In this document: positions 1-6,997 of the stretch, in pieces
Layout: every line of letters starts with the position of its first letter
How positions within the stretch are numbered: position 1 is the first letter of the stretch
Assembly (NCBI GenBank): GCA_017304505.1
Contig: JAFKKQ010000070.1
Coordinates: 1-7,814 of the forward strand
Reading direction: 5' to 3'
Length of the DNA: 7,814 bases
Origin: Hyphomicrobiales bacterium
GTDB lineage: Bacteria; Pseudomonadota; Alphaproteobacteria; Rhizobiales; Xanthobacteraceae
Notes under the pieces: generated by a model
What the model saw: the letters and a program-made list of their open reading frames with translations, nothing else
What the model was told of the DNA's origin: nothing
Databases searched by the model: none
Made by a program: the position numbers and the translations under genes

Positions 1-513
1 GCCGGCGCCGACCGTCCAGCCGACGCGGGTGTCGCTGACGCTGCCGAAGCCGAATGGCGTGGCTTTGACCTCGCCGACCGCCAAGCCGCCGGTGATGTAG
101 GGCATGACGCGATCGAAGGCATACCCGAGGCGGCCGCGGACCGTGCCAAGCCAGCCGACCTTGGTTTCGCAGCCCAGCGGACAGTTGGCATTGGCGAAGC
201 TGCCTTTGAGGTCAGCCCAGTCGATGTCGCCTTCGAGGCCAAACACCCACGGGCTGCCAACGCCCTGCCAGTTGTAGCCGGCGGTCGCGCCGACCAGTCC
301 ACCGGAAGGGTCGGCACCGCCGATGCCGCTCCAATCCGATTTACCCCAGCCGTAACCGCCGTTGATACCGACGTAAAAACCTGTCCACGAATAACCCGGC
401 GCGAAGACCGGCGCCTTGGTTGGCGGTGGCATGGCCCGCGGAAGATCGGCCGCCAGCGTTTGCGTGGCGGTCAGAGCGAGCACACCAATTGTTGCGAGAA
501 GTACGCGACGCAT
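1..513 (-). CDS. Outer-membrane beta-barrel protein (Omp25/Omp31-like), C-terminus cut by window edge
   Basis: The visible 171 residues are the N-terminal part of a small porin-like outer-membrane protein. Residues 1-21 are a Sec signal peptide (MRR start, hydrophobic core, likely cut at TLA/AD). After a proline-rich linker comes WTGFYVGINGGYGWG (43-57), the first-strand signature of this family in rhizobia. Further strand motifs follow: AGYNWQ (78-83), VFGLEGDIDW (90-99), TVRGRLGYAFDR (124-135) and YITGGLAVG (139-147). Members usually have 200-300 residues, so the last strands lie left of the window. A Cys pair (C111, C115) sits in what should be a surface loop. The ATG at 511-513 has a good Shine-Dalgarno GGGAGG at 519-524. 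It lies 108 bp downstream of a paralogous gene on the same strand and may be read through from it. The family is confident. The exact role (porin, adhesin or structural) cannot be told from sequence. Confidence 0.88.
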   Translation of the reverse strand, partial: MRRVLLATIGVLALTATQTLAADLPRAMPPPTKAPVFAPGYSWTGFYVGINGGYGWGKSDWSGIGGADPSGGLVGATAGYNWQGVGSPWVFGLEGDIDWADLKGSFANANCPLGCETKVGWLGTVRGRLGYAFDRVMPYITGGLAVGEVKATPFGFGSVSDTRVGWTVGAG

Positions 514-621
514 ACCCACCTCCCGAGTTTGTTCCCAACTGGAAAGCAAACGCGGCCGGAGGGCGGATGGTTCCTGGAATTGCGCGGCGATCCAGAATTT
601 CTTCCGAGACTGTTAGCGCGA

Positions 622-1233
622 TCAGAAGTGGTAGTTGACACCGAACCGCAGCATGCCGGATTCGATGCCGTGGCGTGTACCGGTCAGCGAGAAGGTGTCG
701 TCGCCCAGATCGACATAGAGGTATTCGGCGCGAGCGGTCCAATTCCGCATCAGCCCGACCTCCAAGCCGAGGCCGGCGGCCCAGCCGAGCTTCGTGCTGC
801 TTTCGGAGGCGCCGGTGACGGCGTCTTCCAGTTTCAGGGTTCCATAGGCGAGGCCGACGGTGCCGTAGAACATCACGTTGTTCATGGCGATACCGGCGCG
901 GGCCCGCATGGTGCCAAACCAGGGATTGGAGAATTTCCAGCCGGCGAAGCGGTCGTCGGCATCCGACAGTTGCAGATCGGTCTCGCCGCCGAATACGAAC
1001 TGTCCGCTTTGCCAGTTGTAACCCGCCTGCAGACCGCCGGCGACGCCGGACGGATCTTGCGGCGCGCTCGTCACCGAACCCCACTGATAGCCGAGATTGG
1101 CGCCGACATACGGACCCTGCCAGAAATAGGCGTTCGCGGGTGCCGGCGCCGCATAGGACGTCAGATCGGCGCCGGAAGCGGGGGCGGACGTCAATATGAA
1201 CGCTGCGAGCGCGGCAAACACGAACTTCTGCAT
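622..1233 (-). CDS. Outer-membrane beta-barrel protein (Omp25/Omp31-like), complete
   Basis: This is a 203-residue small outer-membrane beta-barrel protein. It has a Sec signal peptide (residues 1-22, MQKFVFAALAAFIL core, cut near ASG/AD), the family signature FWQGPYVGANLGYQWG (37-52), then AGYNWQ, VFGGETDLQLSD, GTMRARAG and YGTVGLAYG. Near the end is the strongly conserved RAEYLYVDLGDD segment (168-179). The chain ends in NYHF, and a terminal aromatic residue is the usual signal for insertion by the BAM complex. The start is set by the signal peptide and by a GGAGA Shine-Dalgarno about 5 nt upstream. The open frame continues upstream to 1365, but the extra 44 residues resemble no leader and are out of keeping with an exported protein. 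It is a paralogue of the next gene downstream (1-513). In rhizobia and Brucella such proteins are abundant envelope components, but the specific role here is unknown. Confidence 0.9.
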   Translation of the reverse strand: MQKFVFAALAAFILTSAPASGADLTSYAAPAPANAYFWQGPYVGANLGYQWGSVTSAPQDPSGVAGGLQAGYNWQSGQFVFGGETDLQLSDADDRFAGWKFSNPWFGTMRARAGIAMNNVMFYGTVGLAYGTLKLEDAVTGASESSTKLGWAAGLGLEVGLMRNWTARAEYLYVDLGDDTFSLTGTRHGIESGMLRFGVNYHF

Positions 1234-1567
1234 CACAATCTCCACACCACACTTCGCCGCGGTCACAGGCGGCGGGTCGCTGTGCCTTCGCTTGAGGCCG
1301 TCTGCTCCCGGAGCATCGCTATGATGAGGAGCGGGAAGGTTGGCGGCGTGGCGAAAGGCCGGCACGTTTGTGGAGAATTTATCGAGACTTTTATCTTAAC
1401 CGTTTCTGAATCGGTAACGATGCCGGACCCTTAACGCTAAGGAATGGTGTATTTGCCCAAGCCCGCAACGAATTCTATTTACCATGCGGGTGGCCTGGGC
1501 CGCCGTTGAGCGGAGCGGGCAGATTGCAGATTCGACGCGGTTGAGCACGAAGCGATAGGGAGCCGGC
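1234..1567. other. Divergent intergenic control region between the outer-membrane protein gene and uvrC
   Basis: No convincing gene is seen in these 334 bp. The open frames that cross it are shadows without ribosome sites. Most of it is GC-rich, but 1370-1482 is visibly richer in A and T, as expected where promoters sit for both directions. A perfect 5-bp inverted repeat with a 4-nt spacer (CCTTA/TAAGG, 1429-1442) lies in the middle and could be a small operator or chance. On the minus strand TTACCG and ATAAAA, 17 nt apart (around 1390-1420), could be a weak promoter for the beta-barrel genes, but both boxes are poor. I found no GTTC or GAAC, so the alphaproteobacterial LexA site GTTC-N7-GTTC is absent and uvrC is probably not SOS-controlled from here. 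The minus-strand gene would have an untranslated leader of about 140-160 nt if its promoter lies in the island. Confidence 0.6.
1453..1481 (+). promoter_or_regulatory. Candidate sigma-70-type promoter for uvrC
   Basis: A TTGCCC box (1453-1458; 4 of 6 matches to TTGACA) is followed after exactly 17 nt by TATTTA (1476-1481; 3 of 6 matches to TATAAT). It lies in the AT-richer island and would start transcription about 80 nt before the uvrC start codon. The spacing is ideal but the -10 box is weak, so this is only the best candidate seen by eye. Confidence 0.3.
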
Positions 1568-3646
1568 ATGGCCGGTCGCGACAAAGACATCGATCCGGCG
1601 AGCGAACTCGTCGAGGACGACGAGGAGCAGGCGCTGCCCGAGGGCGAGGAGCCGTCGCGCGCCGCCGAGGGCGGTACGCTGGCGGCCGGGCGCGCCGTGC
1701 TGCTGCGGCATGCCAAGCTCGCACCGTCATCGCCCGGCGTCTACCGCATGTTCGATGCGCAAGGCGATGTGCTTTATGTCGGCAAGGCGAAGAACATCAA
1801 AAAGCGCTTTGCGTCCTACACGCGGCCGACCGGGCACGACACCCGCATCGAGCGGGTGATTGCGGCCACGGCGGCGGTCGAATTCGTCACCACCGCGACC
1901 GAGACCGAAGCGCTGCTGCTTGAGGCCAACCTCATCAAGCGGCTGCGGCCGCGTTTCAACGTGCTGCTGCGCGACGACAAGTCGTTCCCCTATATCCTCA
2001 TCACGTCGGACCATTGGGCGCCGCAGATCCTCAAGCATCGTGGCGCGCGCTCGCGTCCGGGCAGCTATTACGGGCCGTTTGCCTCGGTGTGGGCTGTCAA
2101 CCGCACCATCACGGCGCTGCAGCGGGCATTTTTGCTGCGCTCATGCTCCGACGGCTTCTTCGAGAGCCGCTCGCGGCCGTGTCTGCTCTACCAGATCAAG
2201 CGCTGCTCGGCGCCGTGCACCCACGAGATTGAATTCTCCGACTACGCCGGACTTGTGCGTGAGGCCAACGCCTTCCTGTCGGGCAAGAGCCAGGCCGTTC
2301 GCAAGAATCTTGCGGCCGAGATGGAGCAGGCATCGGCCGCGCTCGACTTCGAGCGCGCCGCGGTCTATCGCGACCGGCTCGCTGCGCTTGCGGCGGTGCA
2401 ATCGACGCAAGGCATCAACCCTCGCGGTGTGGAGGAGGCCGACGTCTTCGCCGTGCATCAGGAGGGTGGCTTCAGTTGCGTCGAGGTGTTCTTCTTCCGC
2501 ACCGGGCAGAACTGGGGCAACCGCGCCTATTTCCCCAAGGCGGACCGAACGCTCGGTCCGGGCGAGGTGCTGGGTGCGTTCCTCGCGCAGTTCTATGACG
2601 ACAAGCCGGCTCCGGCGCTGATCCTGCTGTCGCACAACATTCCTGAGCGCGATTTGCTGGCCGAGGCGCTTGGCGCCAAGAGCGGGCACAAGGTGGAAAT
2701 CGCGGTGCCGCAACGCGGCGAGAAGAAGGAATTGGTGGCGCACGCGCTGGTCAACGCGCGCGAGGCGCTGGGGCGGAAGCTTGCCGATACGTCGTCGCAG
2801 CAGAAGCTGCTCAAGGCGTTCGCCGAGACGTTCGCGCTGCCGCGGGTGCCGCGCCGGATCGAGGTGTACGACAACAGCCATATCCAGGGAACGAATGCGG
2901 TCGGCGCGATGATCGTCGCCGGGCCGGAGGGGTTCCGCAAGAACCAGTATCGGAAGTTCAACATCCGCTCGGAGGACCTGACGCCGGGCGACGATTTCGG
3001 CATGATGCGCGAGACGCTCGAGCGCCGTTTCAAGCGGCTCATTGCGGAATCGCCGAAGACGAGTGCTGCGGCACCGGAGTCCTTTCCCGCCGAGGTCGAG
3101 GAAAGCCCCGAGTACAATGGGCGAGTCGGCGAGGGGGCCATGCCAGGCGAAAACCCGCAAGCGGCGATGGACGCGACGGACACCGAATCGCCGTGGCCGG
3201 ACCTCGTGCTGATCGACGGTGGGCAAGGCCAGCTCAATGCTGCCCGCGAGACTCTGGCTGCGGTGGGCGCGGCCGATGTTCCGCTGGTCGCCGTCGCCAA
3301 AGGTCCCGACCGCGACGCCGGCAACGAGACGATGTATCTGCCCGATCGGCCGCCGGTGAAGTTGCCGCCGCGCGATCCGCTGCTTTACTTCATTCAACGG
3401 CTGCGCGACGAGGCCCACCGCTTCGCCATCGGCTCGCACCGCGCGCGTCGCAAGAAAGATATCCGCGAGGCTGGACTTCAGGAAATTCCCGGCATCGGCC
3501 CGACGCGAAAGCGCGCGCTGCTGCGGCACTTCGGCACGTTGAAGGCGATCGAACGCGCTTCGCTCGCCGATCTTGCGCGGGTGCCGGGGATCAGCGAGGA
3601 GATTGCGCGCAAGATTCACAGCTTTTTCCACGAACGCGCCGGCTGA
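1568..3646 (+). CDS. uvrC: UvrABC excinuclease subunit C
   Basis: UvrC makes both incisions, 3' and 5' of a lesion, in nucleotide excision repair after UvrA/UvrB loading. All domains are visible. The GIY-YIG nuclease spans about 48-140 ([18 protein letters not shown] with Y70 and R80, and the glutamate of LLLEANLIK at 119). The cysteine segment has C193, C205, C213 and C217. The UvrB-binding UVR motif is at about 258-275 ([15 protein letters not shown]). The RNase H-like nuclease has D435 in VYDNSH, D550 in LIDGG and the [12 protein letters not shown] histidines (615-626). A double helix-hairpin-helix lies at 637-685 (EIPGIG, RVPGIS). At 692 residues it is longer than E. coli UvrC (610). The surplus is an acidic N-terminal extension (1-45) and an insert of about 45 residues (495-541) between the two RNase H aspartates. 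The ATG has AGGGAG at 1557-1562, 5 nt upstream. It is the first gene of the plus-strand run; pgsA begins 122 nt later. Confidence 0.97.
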   Translation: MAGRDKDIDPASELVEDDEEQALPEGEEPSRAAEGGTLAAGRAVLLRHAKLAPSSPGVYRMFDAQGDVLYVGKAKNIKKRFASYTRPTGHDTRIERVIAATAAVEFVTTATETEALLLEANLIKRLRPRFNVLLRDDKSFPYILITSDHWAPQILKHRGARSRPGSYYGPFASVWAVNRTITALQRAFLLRSCSDGFFESRSRPCLLYQIKRCSAPCTHEIEFSDYAGLVREANAFLSGKSQAVRKNLAAEMEQASAALDFERAAVYRDRLAALAAVQSTQGINPRGVEEADVFAVHQEGGFSCVEVFFFRTGQNWGNRAYFPKADRTLGPGEVLGAFLAQFYDDKPAPALILLSHNIPERDLLAEALGAKSGHKVEIAVPQRGEKKELVAHALVNAREALGRKLADTSSQQKLLKAFAETFALPRVPRRIEVYDNSHIQGTNAVGAMIVAGPEGFRKNQYRKFNIRSEDLTPGDDFGMMRETLERRFKRLIAESPKTSAAAPESFPAEVEESPEYNGRVGEGAMPGENPQAAMDATDTESPWPDLVLIDGGQGQLNAARETLAAVGAADVPLVAVAKGPDRDAGNETMYLPDRPPVKLPPRDPLLYFIQRLRDEAHRFAIGSHRARRKKDIREAGLQEIPGIGPTRKRALLRHFGTLKAIERASLADLARVPGISEEIARKIHSFFHERAG

Positions 3647-3768
3647 GCCGGTGGGCAGCATCGGAAGCGAGGCTGCGGTACTGCGATTTGCATAGCTCGG
3701 TTCGGGAACCCGATCGTGATCGCTTCAGCCTGTTCAGGCCGCAGCCGGAGGCGTATTGTCCGGCGCCA

Positions 3769-4398
3769 ATGAACAGTTTTTCCAGCACGCGCCTGCCGGC
3801 CCGGCCGCTCGCATTGCCCAACCTCCTGACCTATGCCCGCATTGCCGCGGTGCCGGTCGTGGTTGGATTGATGTATTGGCAGAGCATTCTCGATGGCGGG
3901 CTCTGGGTCCGCTGGGTTGCGCTTGGTGTCTTCGTCGCGGCCGCAATCACCGACGTCCTCGACGGCTACTTTGCCCGGATGTACGGACAACAGTCCTCGC
4001 TCGGGCGCATGCTTGATCCCATCGCCGACAAGCTCCTGGTGGCGTCATGCCTTCTGATGCTGGCCGCCGAGGAAAGCATCCGCGGCTGGTCGCTGCTCGC
4101 GGCCGTCATCATCCTTTGCCGCGAAATCCTGGTGTCCGGACTGCGCGAATATCTGGCCGAACTGCGCGTCAGCGTTCCGGTGTCCCGGCTGGCGAAATGG
4201 AAGACCACCTGGCAGCTCATCGCCGTCGGGTTCCTGATTGCGGGCGAGGCCGGCGACAAGCTTGCATCCGACATGTTCAAACACGAGATATTGGTCATCA
4301 CCAACGTCGGGCTCGCGTTGCTGTGGTTGTCCGCCCTGGTTACGCTTTACACGGGGTGGGACTACATGCGCGCGGGCCTGCGCCACATGATCGACTAG
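3769..4398 (+). CDS. pgsA: CDP-diacylglycerol-glycerol-3-phosphate 3-phosphatidyltransferase (phosphatidylglycerophosphate synthase)
   Basis: PgsA is an inner-membrane enzyme that makes phosphatidylglycerophosphate from CDP-diacylglycerol and glycerol-3-phosphate. This is the committed step to phosphatidylglycerol and cardiolipin. The 209-residue protein carries the complete CDP-alcohol phosphatidyltransferase signature D-x2-DG-x2-AR-x8-G-x3-D-x3-D: D62, D65, G66, A69, R70, G79, D83 and D87. The four aspartates bind the metal ions. Hydrophobic segments at about 26-40, 47-61, 89-103, 107-125, 147-160 and 177-195 fit the six-helix fold. NLLTYARIAAVP near the N-terminus and REILVSGLREYLA (118-130) are typical of PgsA rather than phosphatidylserine or cardiolipin synthases. 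The ATG is the only plausible in-frame start nearby. The nearest Shine-Dalgarno-like GGAGG (3747-3751) is 17 nt upstream, unusually far, so initiation may be weak. moaD starts 2 nt after the stop codon. Confidence 0.95.
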   Translation: MNSFSSTRLPARPLALPNLLTYARIAAVPVVVGLMYWQSILDGGLWVRWVALGVFVAAAITDVLDGYFARMYGQQSSLGRMLDPIADKLLVASCLLMLAAEESIRGWSLLAAVIILCREILVSGLREYLAELRVSVPVSRLAKWKTTWQLIAVGFLIAGEAGDKLASDMFKHEILVITNVGLALLWLSALVTLYTGWDYMRAGLRHMID

Positions 4399-4400
4399 AG

Positions 4401-4652
4401 ATGAAGCTTGTCTATTTCGCCTGGGTGCGTGAGCGGGTCGGCAAAGCCGAAGAAGAAATCGAACCGCCGGCGTCGGTCCGGACGGTTGCCGAGTTGATCC
4501 GCTGGCTCCGCGGGCGTGGCGACGAATACGCGCATGCCTTCGAGCAGGCCCAATCGATCCGCGCCGCAATCGACCGCAGCCATGTCAAACCCGACGCCGC
4601 CATTGCCGGAGCCCGCGAGATCGCCTTCTTTCCGCCGATGACGGGGGGATGA
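4401..4652 (+). CDS. moaD: Molybdopterin synthase small (sulfur-carrier) subunit
   Basis: MoaD is a ubiquitin-like sulfur carrier. Its C-terminal glycine is adenylylated by MoeB and converted to a thiocarboxylate. That sulfur is passed, within the MoaD2-MoaE2 complex, to cyclic pyranopterin monophosphate to build the molybdopterin dithiolene. The 83-residue protein has the expected length and opens with a beta-strand (KLVYFAWVRERVG). It has the typical helix with VAELIRWLRGRG (29-40) and ends in FFPPMTGG, giving the essential terminal Gly-Gly (82-83). It begins 2 nt after the pgsA stop, and its stop codon directly abuts the moaE start, so the genes must be translated from one message. No molybdenum-cofactor riboswitch could be recognised upstream. 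Its partner MoaE follows directly, which supports the call. Confidence 0.95.
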   Translation: MKLVYFAWVRERVGKAEEEIEPPASVRTVAELIRWLRGRGDEYAHAFEQAQSIRAAIDRSHVKPDAAIAGAREIAFFPPMTGG

Positions 4653-5135
4653 ATGCAGCCGACGATCCGCCTTCAGCGTGAGGACTTCGACGCGGCGGCC
4701 GAGGCTGCACTGCTGACGCGCGGCCGAACCGATGTCGGCGCCGTCGTCACCTTCGCCGGTGTTTGCCGCGGCGCCGAGTCGGGCGAACCGATCGCGGCGC
4801 TCACCCTTGAGCACTATCCCGGCATGGCCGAGACCGAGATCGCCCGTCACGTCGAGGAGGCGCGGACGCGCTGGCCGCTGCTCGGCGTCACCGTCATCCA
4901 CCGCTATGGGCGGATCGCACCGGGCGAGAACATCGTGCTCGTCATCACGGCGTCGTCGCATCGCCAGGCGGCCTTTGCCGCGGCCGAGTTCCTAATGGAT
5001 TACCTGAAAACCCGAGCGCCGTTCTGGAAGCAGGTCGAGGGCAAGGCGGGGACCGCCTGGATCGAGGCCAAGGACGACGACAATGCGGCGGCCGCGCGCT
5101 GGAAGAAGCCGGCCGGCGACCAGGCCGCGGAATAG
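4653..5135 (+). CDS. moaE: Molybdopterin synthase catalytic (large) subunit
   Basis: MoaE is the catalytic subunit of molybdopterin synthase. It converts cyclic pyranopterin monophosphate to molybdopterin with sulfur delivered by MoaD. The 160-residue protein has the family landmarks in order: GAVVTFAGVCRG (29-40), LTLEHYPGMAE (50-60), VIHRYGRIAPGE (81-92), SSHRQAAF (101-108) and EFLMDYLKTRAPFWKQ (112-127). R39, H103, R104, K119 and K126 fall at the same numbers as the active-site residues described for the E. coli enzyme (my recollection of that literature). The C-terminal tail after about residue 142 is Ala/Lys-rich and probably disordered. The ATG follows the moaD stop with no gap, and the G-run at 4643-4648 inside the moaD end serves as a ribosome site. 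Codon use matches the neighbours. Confidence 0.96.
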   Translation: MQPTIRLQREDFDAAAEAALLTRGRTDVGAVVTFAGVCRGAESGEPIAALTLEHYPGMAETEIARHVEEARTRWPLLGVTVIHRYGRIAPGENIVLVITASSHRQAAFAAAEFLMDYLKTRAPFWKQVEGKAGTAWIEAKDDDNAAAARWKKPAGDQAAE

Positions 5136-5187
5136 CATCCGGCCGACGTGCGCTGGCGGTGTGCGCGACTTGTGGTAGCGTGCCGCG

Positions 5188-5973
5188 ATGGAATCGCGCA
5201 CCATCCGCCGCAATGTGCTGCGACTGCTCGCCGGGCTTCCGCTGCTCGCGGCGGATCGTGCGCTTGCCGCACCGACCCGGACAGCGTTGATCGCCCGCCT
5301 GATCGGCGAGGCGCGGGACTTGCCGCATGTCTCGCAGCGGATCGACTTGATCTCGCGCAAGCTTCTCGGCGTTCGTTACCAGGCCAACACCCTGATCGGC
5401 AGCCCCCATCGCCCGGAACGGTTTGTCGTCCGCGACGATGCCTTCGATTGCGTGACATTCTGCGAGGTGGTGCTGGCCGCGGCCATCGCCCGCGATGTCG
5501 ATGAATTCGAGGCTGCGCTCCGCCGCATCCGCTATGACCACGGCGATGTGCGCTACGACCGGCGCAATCACTATTTTGCCGATTGGTGCCGGCACAATAT
5601 TGAAAACCGCATCTGCCGGCCGGTTCCGATCGCGCCTCTGGTGACGATCGACAAGACCGTGACGTGGCACCGAGAGTTCGGCAGGCGGCATGTCTCGATT
5701 GCCGGCATCGCCAGATCGACATTGCTGGACAACGCACGCCTTCTGGCGCCCGGCGATATCATCGGCTTTGCGTCACAACGGCCGGGACTGGATTTTTATC
5801 ATACCGGTCTTGTGGCGTTCGGCGCCAAAGGCGAACTCCTGCTGCGCCATGCTTCGCGAAGCCGCGGCCGCGTGGTGGAGGAGAGGATGGCAGCCTTCAT
5901 CGCCGCCAACCCGGTCAAATATGTCGCGCTGCTGCGCGCCGCCGAAACGACGCCTGTGGCGGCATGGCTTTGA
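5188..5973 (+). CDS. Exported DUF1460 (NlpC/P60-like fold) protein, putative N-acetylmuramoyl-L-alanine amidase-like cell-wall enzyme
   Basis: The 261-residue protein starts with a leader containing a twin-arginine-like motif (TIRRNVLRLLAG, 5-16), a hydrophobic stretch and a likely cleavage site at RALA/AP (27). It is therefore probably periplasmic, perhaps exported folded by Tat. The mature part matches the DUF1460 family (Pfam PF07313, from memory), whose members adopt an NlpC/P60 papain-like fold. It shows DAFDCVTFCE with candidate nucleophile C88, a GDIIGF strand (189-194), YHTGLVAF with candidate H205, and LRHASR with H221. Related structures have been discussed as peptidoglycan amidases, so cell-wall peptide hydrolysis is likely, but the substrate is unproven. 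The start lacks a strong Shine-Dalgarno and lies 52 nt after moaE. There is no functional tie to molybdopterin synthesis. The family call is fairly firm; the activity is inference. Confidence 0.82.
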   Translation: MESRTIRRNVLRLLAGLPLLAADRALAAPTRTALIARLIGEARDLPHVSQRIDLISRKLLGVRYQANTLIGSPHRPERFVVRDDAFDCVTFCEVVLAAAIARDVDEFEAALRRIRYDHGDVRYDRRNHYFADWCRHNIENRICRPVPIAPLVTIDKTVTWHREFGRRHVSIAGIARSTLLDNARLLAPGDIIGFASQRPGLDFYHTGLVAFGAKGELLLRHASRSRGRVVEERMAAFIAANPVKYVALLRAAETTPVAAWL

Positions 5974-6002
5974 AGCGGCGCAAAGCCCGTCCGCGGCGAA
6001 AT

Positions 6003-6908
6003 ATGTCCGCTTCGCCATCGCCCGCCCCGACGGTCGCGGCGACCATTCGCTCGCTTGCCGGCCGGCTGAAGGCGGCCAAGCTCGTTTTCGCTCACGGCAC
6101 AACCGATCCGATGGCCGAAGCGGCCTTCATGGTCGGCGAGACGCTCGGCATTCATCCCGACCACATCGCCGCCCGCGCCGGCATGCGCGTCGCTGCGCGG
6201 CAGCAGAAAGCATTGCTTGCGCTGGCGGAGCGCCGCATCCGCACGCGCAAGCCCGCGGCTTATCTGCTCAAGCGCATCTACATGTTGGGCGTCCCGTTTC
6301 GCATCGACGAACGCGCCATCGTGCCGCGCTCGTTTCTCGGCGAAATCCTCGACAGCGACCTGTTCGCCGGCGAAGCGTTCTCGCTGCTGCCCGACGACGG
6401 CGCGGTCCATCGCGTGCTCGATCTTTGCACCGGCTCCGGTTGTCTTGCGATCCTCGCCGCGCTGCGGTTTCGGGGCGCGATGGTCGATGCCGTCGATCTC
6501 TCGAAGGAGGCGCTTGGCCTCGCAGCGACCAACGTGGCGGAGCATCGGCTGAAGCGGCGCGTGCGGTTGCTGCACGGCGATCTGTTCGCGCCGGTGAAGG
6601 ACAGGCGCTACGACGTGATCGTGGCCAATCCACCCTATGTCGATGGCCGCGGCATGGCCGGCCTGCCGCCGGAATGCCGGCACGAGCCACGGCTTGCCTT
6701 CGATGGCGGCAACGACGGCTTGGCCCTGGTCCGGCGGATCGTCGAAGAAGCCGGAAGGCATCTGAACGAGGGCGGCGGTCTGCTCTGCGAAATCGGGCGC
6801 GGAAGGAGGGCGCTGGAGCGCGCCTATCCGCGGATGCCGTTTCTCTGGCTCGACACCGAGGCCAGCACCGGCGAGGTGTTCTGGCTCGGCGCGGATCAGC
6901 TTCGGTGA
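6003..6908 (+). CDS. prmB: PrmB-type 50S ribosomal protein L3 (uL3) N5-glutamine methyltransferase
   Basis: PrmB transfers a methyl group from S-adenosylmethionine to a glutamine side chain of ribosomal protein L3 during large-subunit assembly. From this start the protein has 301 residues, close to E. coli PrmB (310). An N-terminal helical domain contains LVFAHGTTDPMAEA (27-40) and RKPAAYLLKR (82-91). Next comes the PrmB-type IDERAIVPRSFLGEI (101-115), motif I VLDLCTGSGCLAI (138-150), AVDLSKEAL (163-171) and the glutamine-binding NPPYVD (209-214). RHEPRLAFDGGNDGLALVRRI (226-246) is characteristic of PrmB/PrmC and, with VPRS in place of the PrmC form, favours PrmB. The other candidate start is the ATG at 5964, which overlaps the previous gene by 10 bp and adds 13 basic residues. 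Neither start has a clear ribosome site. I chose 6003 because the N-terminus then aligns in length with E. coli PrmB. Confidence 0.9.
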   Translation: MSASPSPAPTVAATIRSLAGRLKAAKLVFAHGTTDPMAEAAFMVGETLGIHPDHIAARAGMRVAARQQKALLALAERRIRTRKPAAYLLKRIYMLGVPFRIDERAIVPRSFLGEILDSDLFAGEAFSLLPDDGAVHRVLDLCTGSGCLAILAALRFRGAMVDAVDLSKEALGLAATNVAEHRLKRRVRLLHGDLFAPVKDRRYDVIVANPPYVDGRGMAGLPPECRHEPRLAFDGGNDGLALVRRIVEEAGRHLNEGGGLLCEIGRGRRALERAYPRMPFLWLDTEASTGEVFWLGADQLR

Positions 6909-6927
6909 TTGCGCTTGGGATCGAGCC

Positions 6928-6966
6928 TCTGGATTCCGGGTTCGCGCTATCGCGCCCTGGAATAAC
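6928..6966 (+). repeat. Interspersed extragenic palindrome, copy A
   Basis: This is a hairpin with outer arms ATTCCGGG (6933-6940) and CCC-T-GGAAT (6955-6963, one bulged T). The inner arms are CGCG/CGCG around CTAT (6943-6954). Its first 20 bases (6928-6947) are identical to those of copy C (7061-7080). The right end reads GGAATAAC where copy C has GGAATGAC, so this copy is slightly decayed. It starts 19 nt after the prmB stop. Repeats of this look are common between genes in Bradyrhizobium-like genomes (established knowledge, from memory). Confidence 0.8.
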
Positions 6967-6981
6967 AGCGCGATCATAGCG

Positions 6982-6997
6982 CGGGGTATTTTCCCCG
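6982..6997. repeat. Small hairpin between palindromes A and B
   Basis: CGGGG (6982-6986) and CCCCG (6993-6997) form a perfect 5-bp stem around the loop TATTTT. It has no T-run after it on either strand and is not a copy of the A/B/C repeat. It may add to transcription stopping in this convergent region or be chance. Confidence 0.4.

Noticed and set aside
574..595. CTGGA-N12-TCCAG inverted repeat between the two beta-barrel genes as a terminator
   Set aside because: The stem is 5 bp with a 12-nt loop and no T-tract on the minus strand; likely chance.
1234..1365. Extension of the second beta-barrel gene to an upstream start at 1365
   Set aside because: The signal peptide begins at 1233 with a good ribosome site; the extra residues would block export.
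460..1434. Long plus-strand open frame (324 residues) antisense to the beta-barrel genes
   Set aside because: It is a shadow of a GC-rich gene. The minus-strand frame shows a signal peptide and family motifs, whereas this one resembles no known protein and lacks a ribosome site.
1234..1567. LexA (SOS) operator for uvrC
   Set aside because: No GTTC or GAAC occurs in the interval, so the alphaproteobacterial GTTC-N7-GTTC pattern cannot be present.
3639..3651. CCGGCT-G-AGCCGG palindrome over the uvrC stop as a terminator
   Set aside because: The centre is too tight for a normal loop and no T-run follows. The palindrome partly arises from the coding sequence.
2141..3661. 506-residue minus-strand open frame across uvrC
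   Set aside because: The plus strand encodes an unmistakable full-length UvrC; the antisense frame is Arg/Leu-rich shadow sequence.
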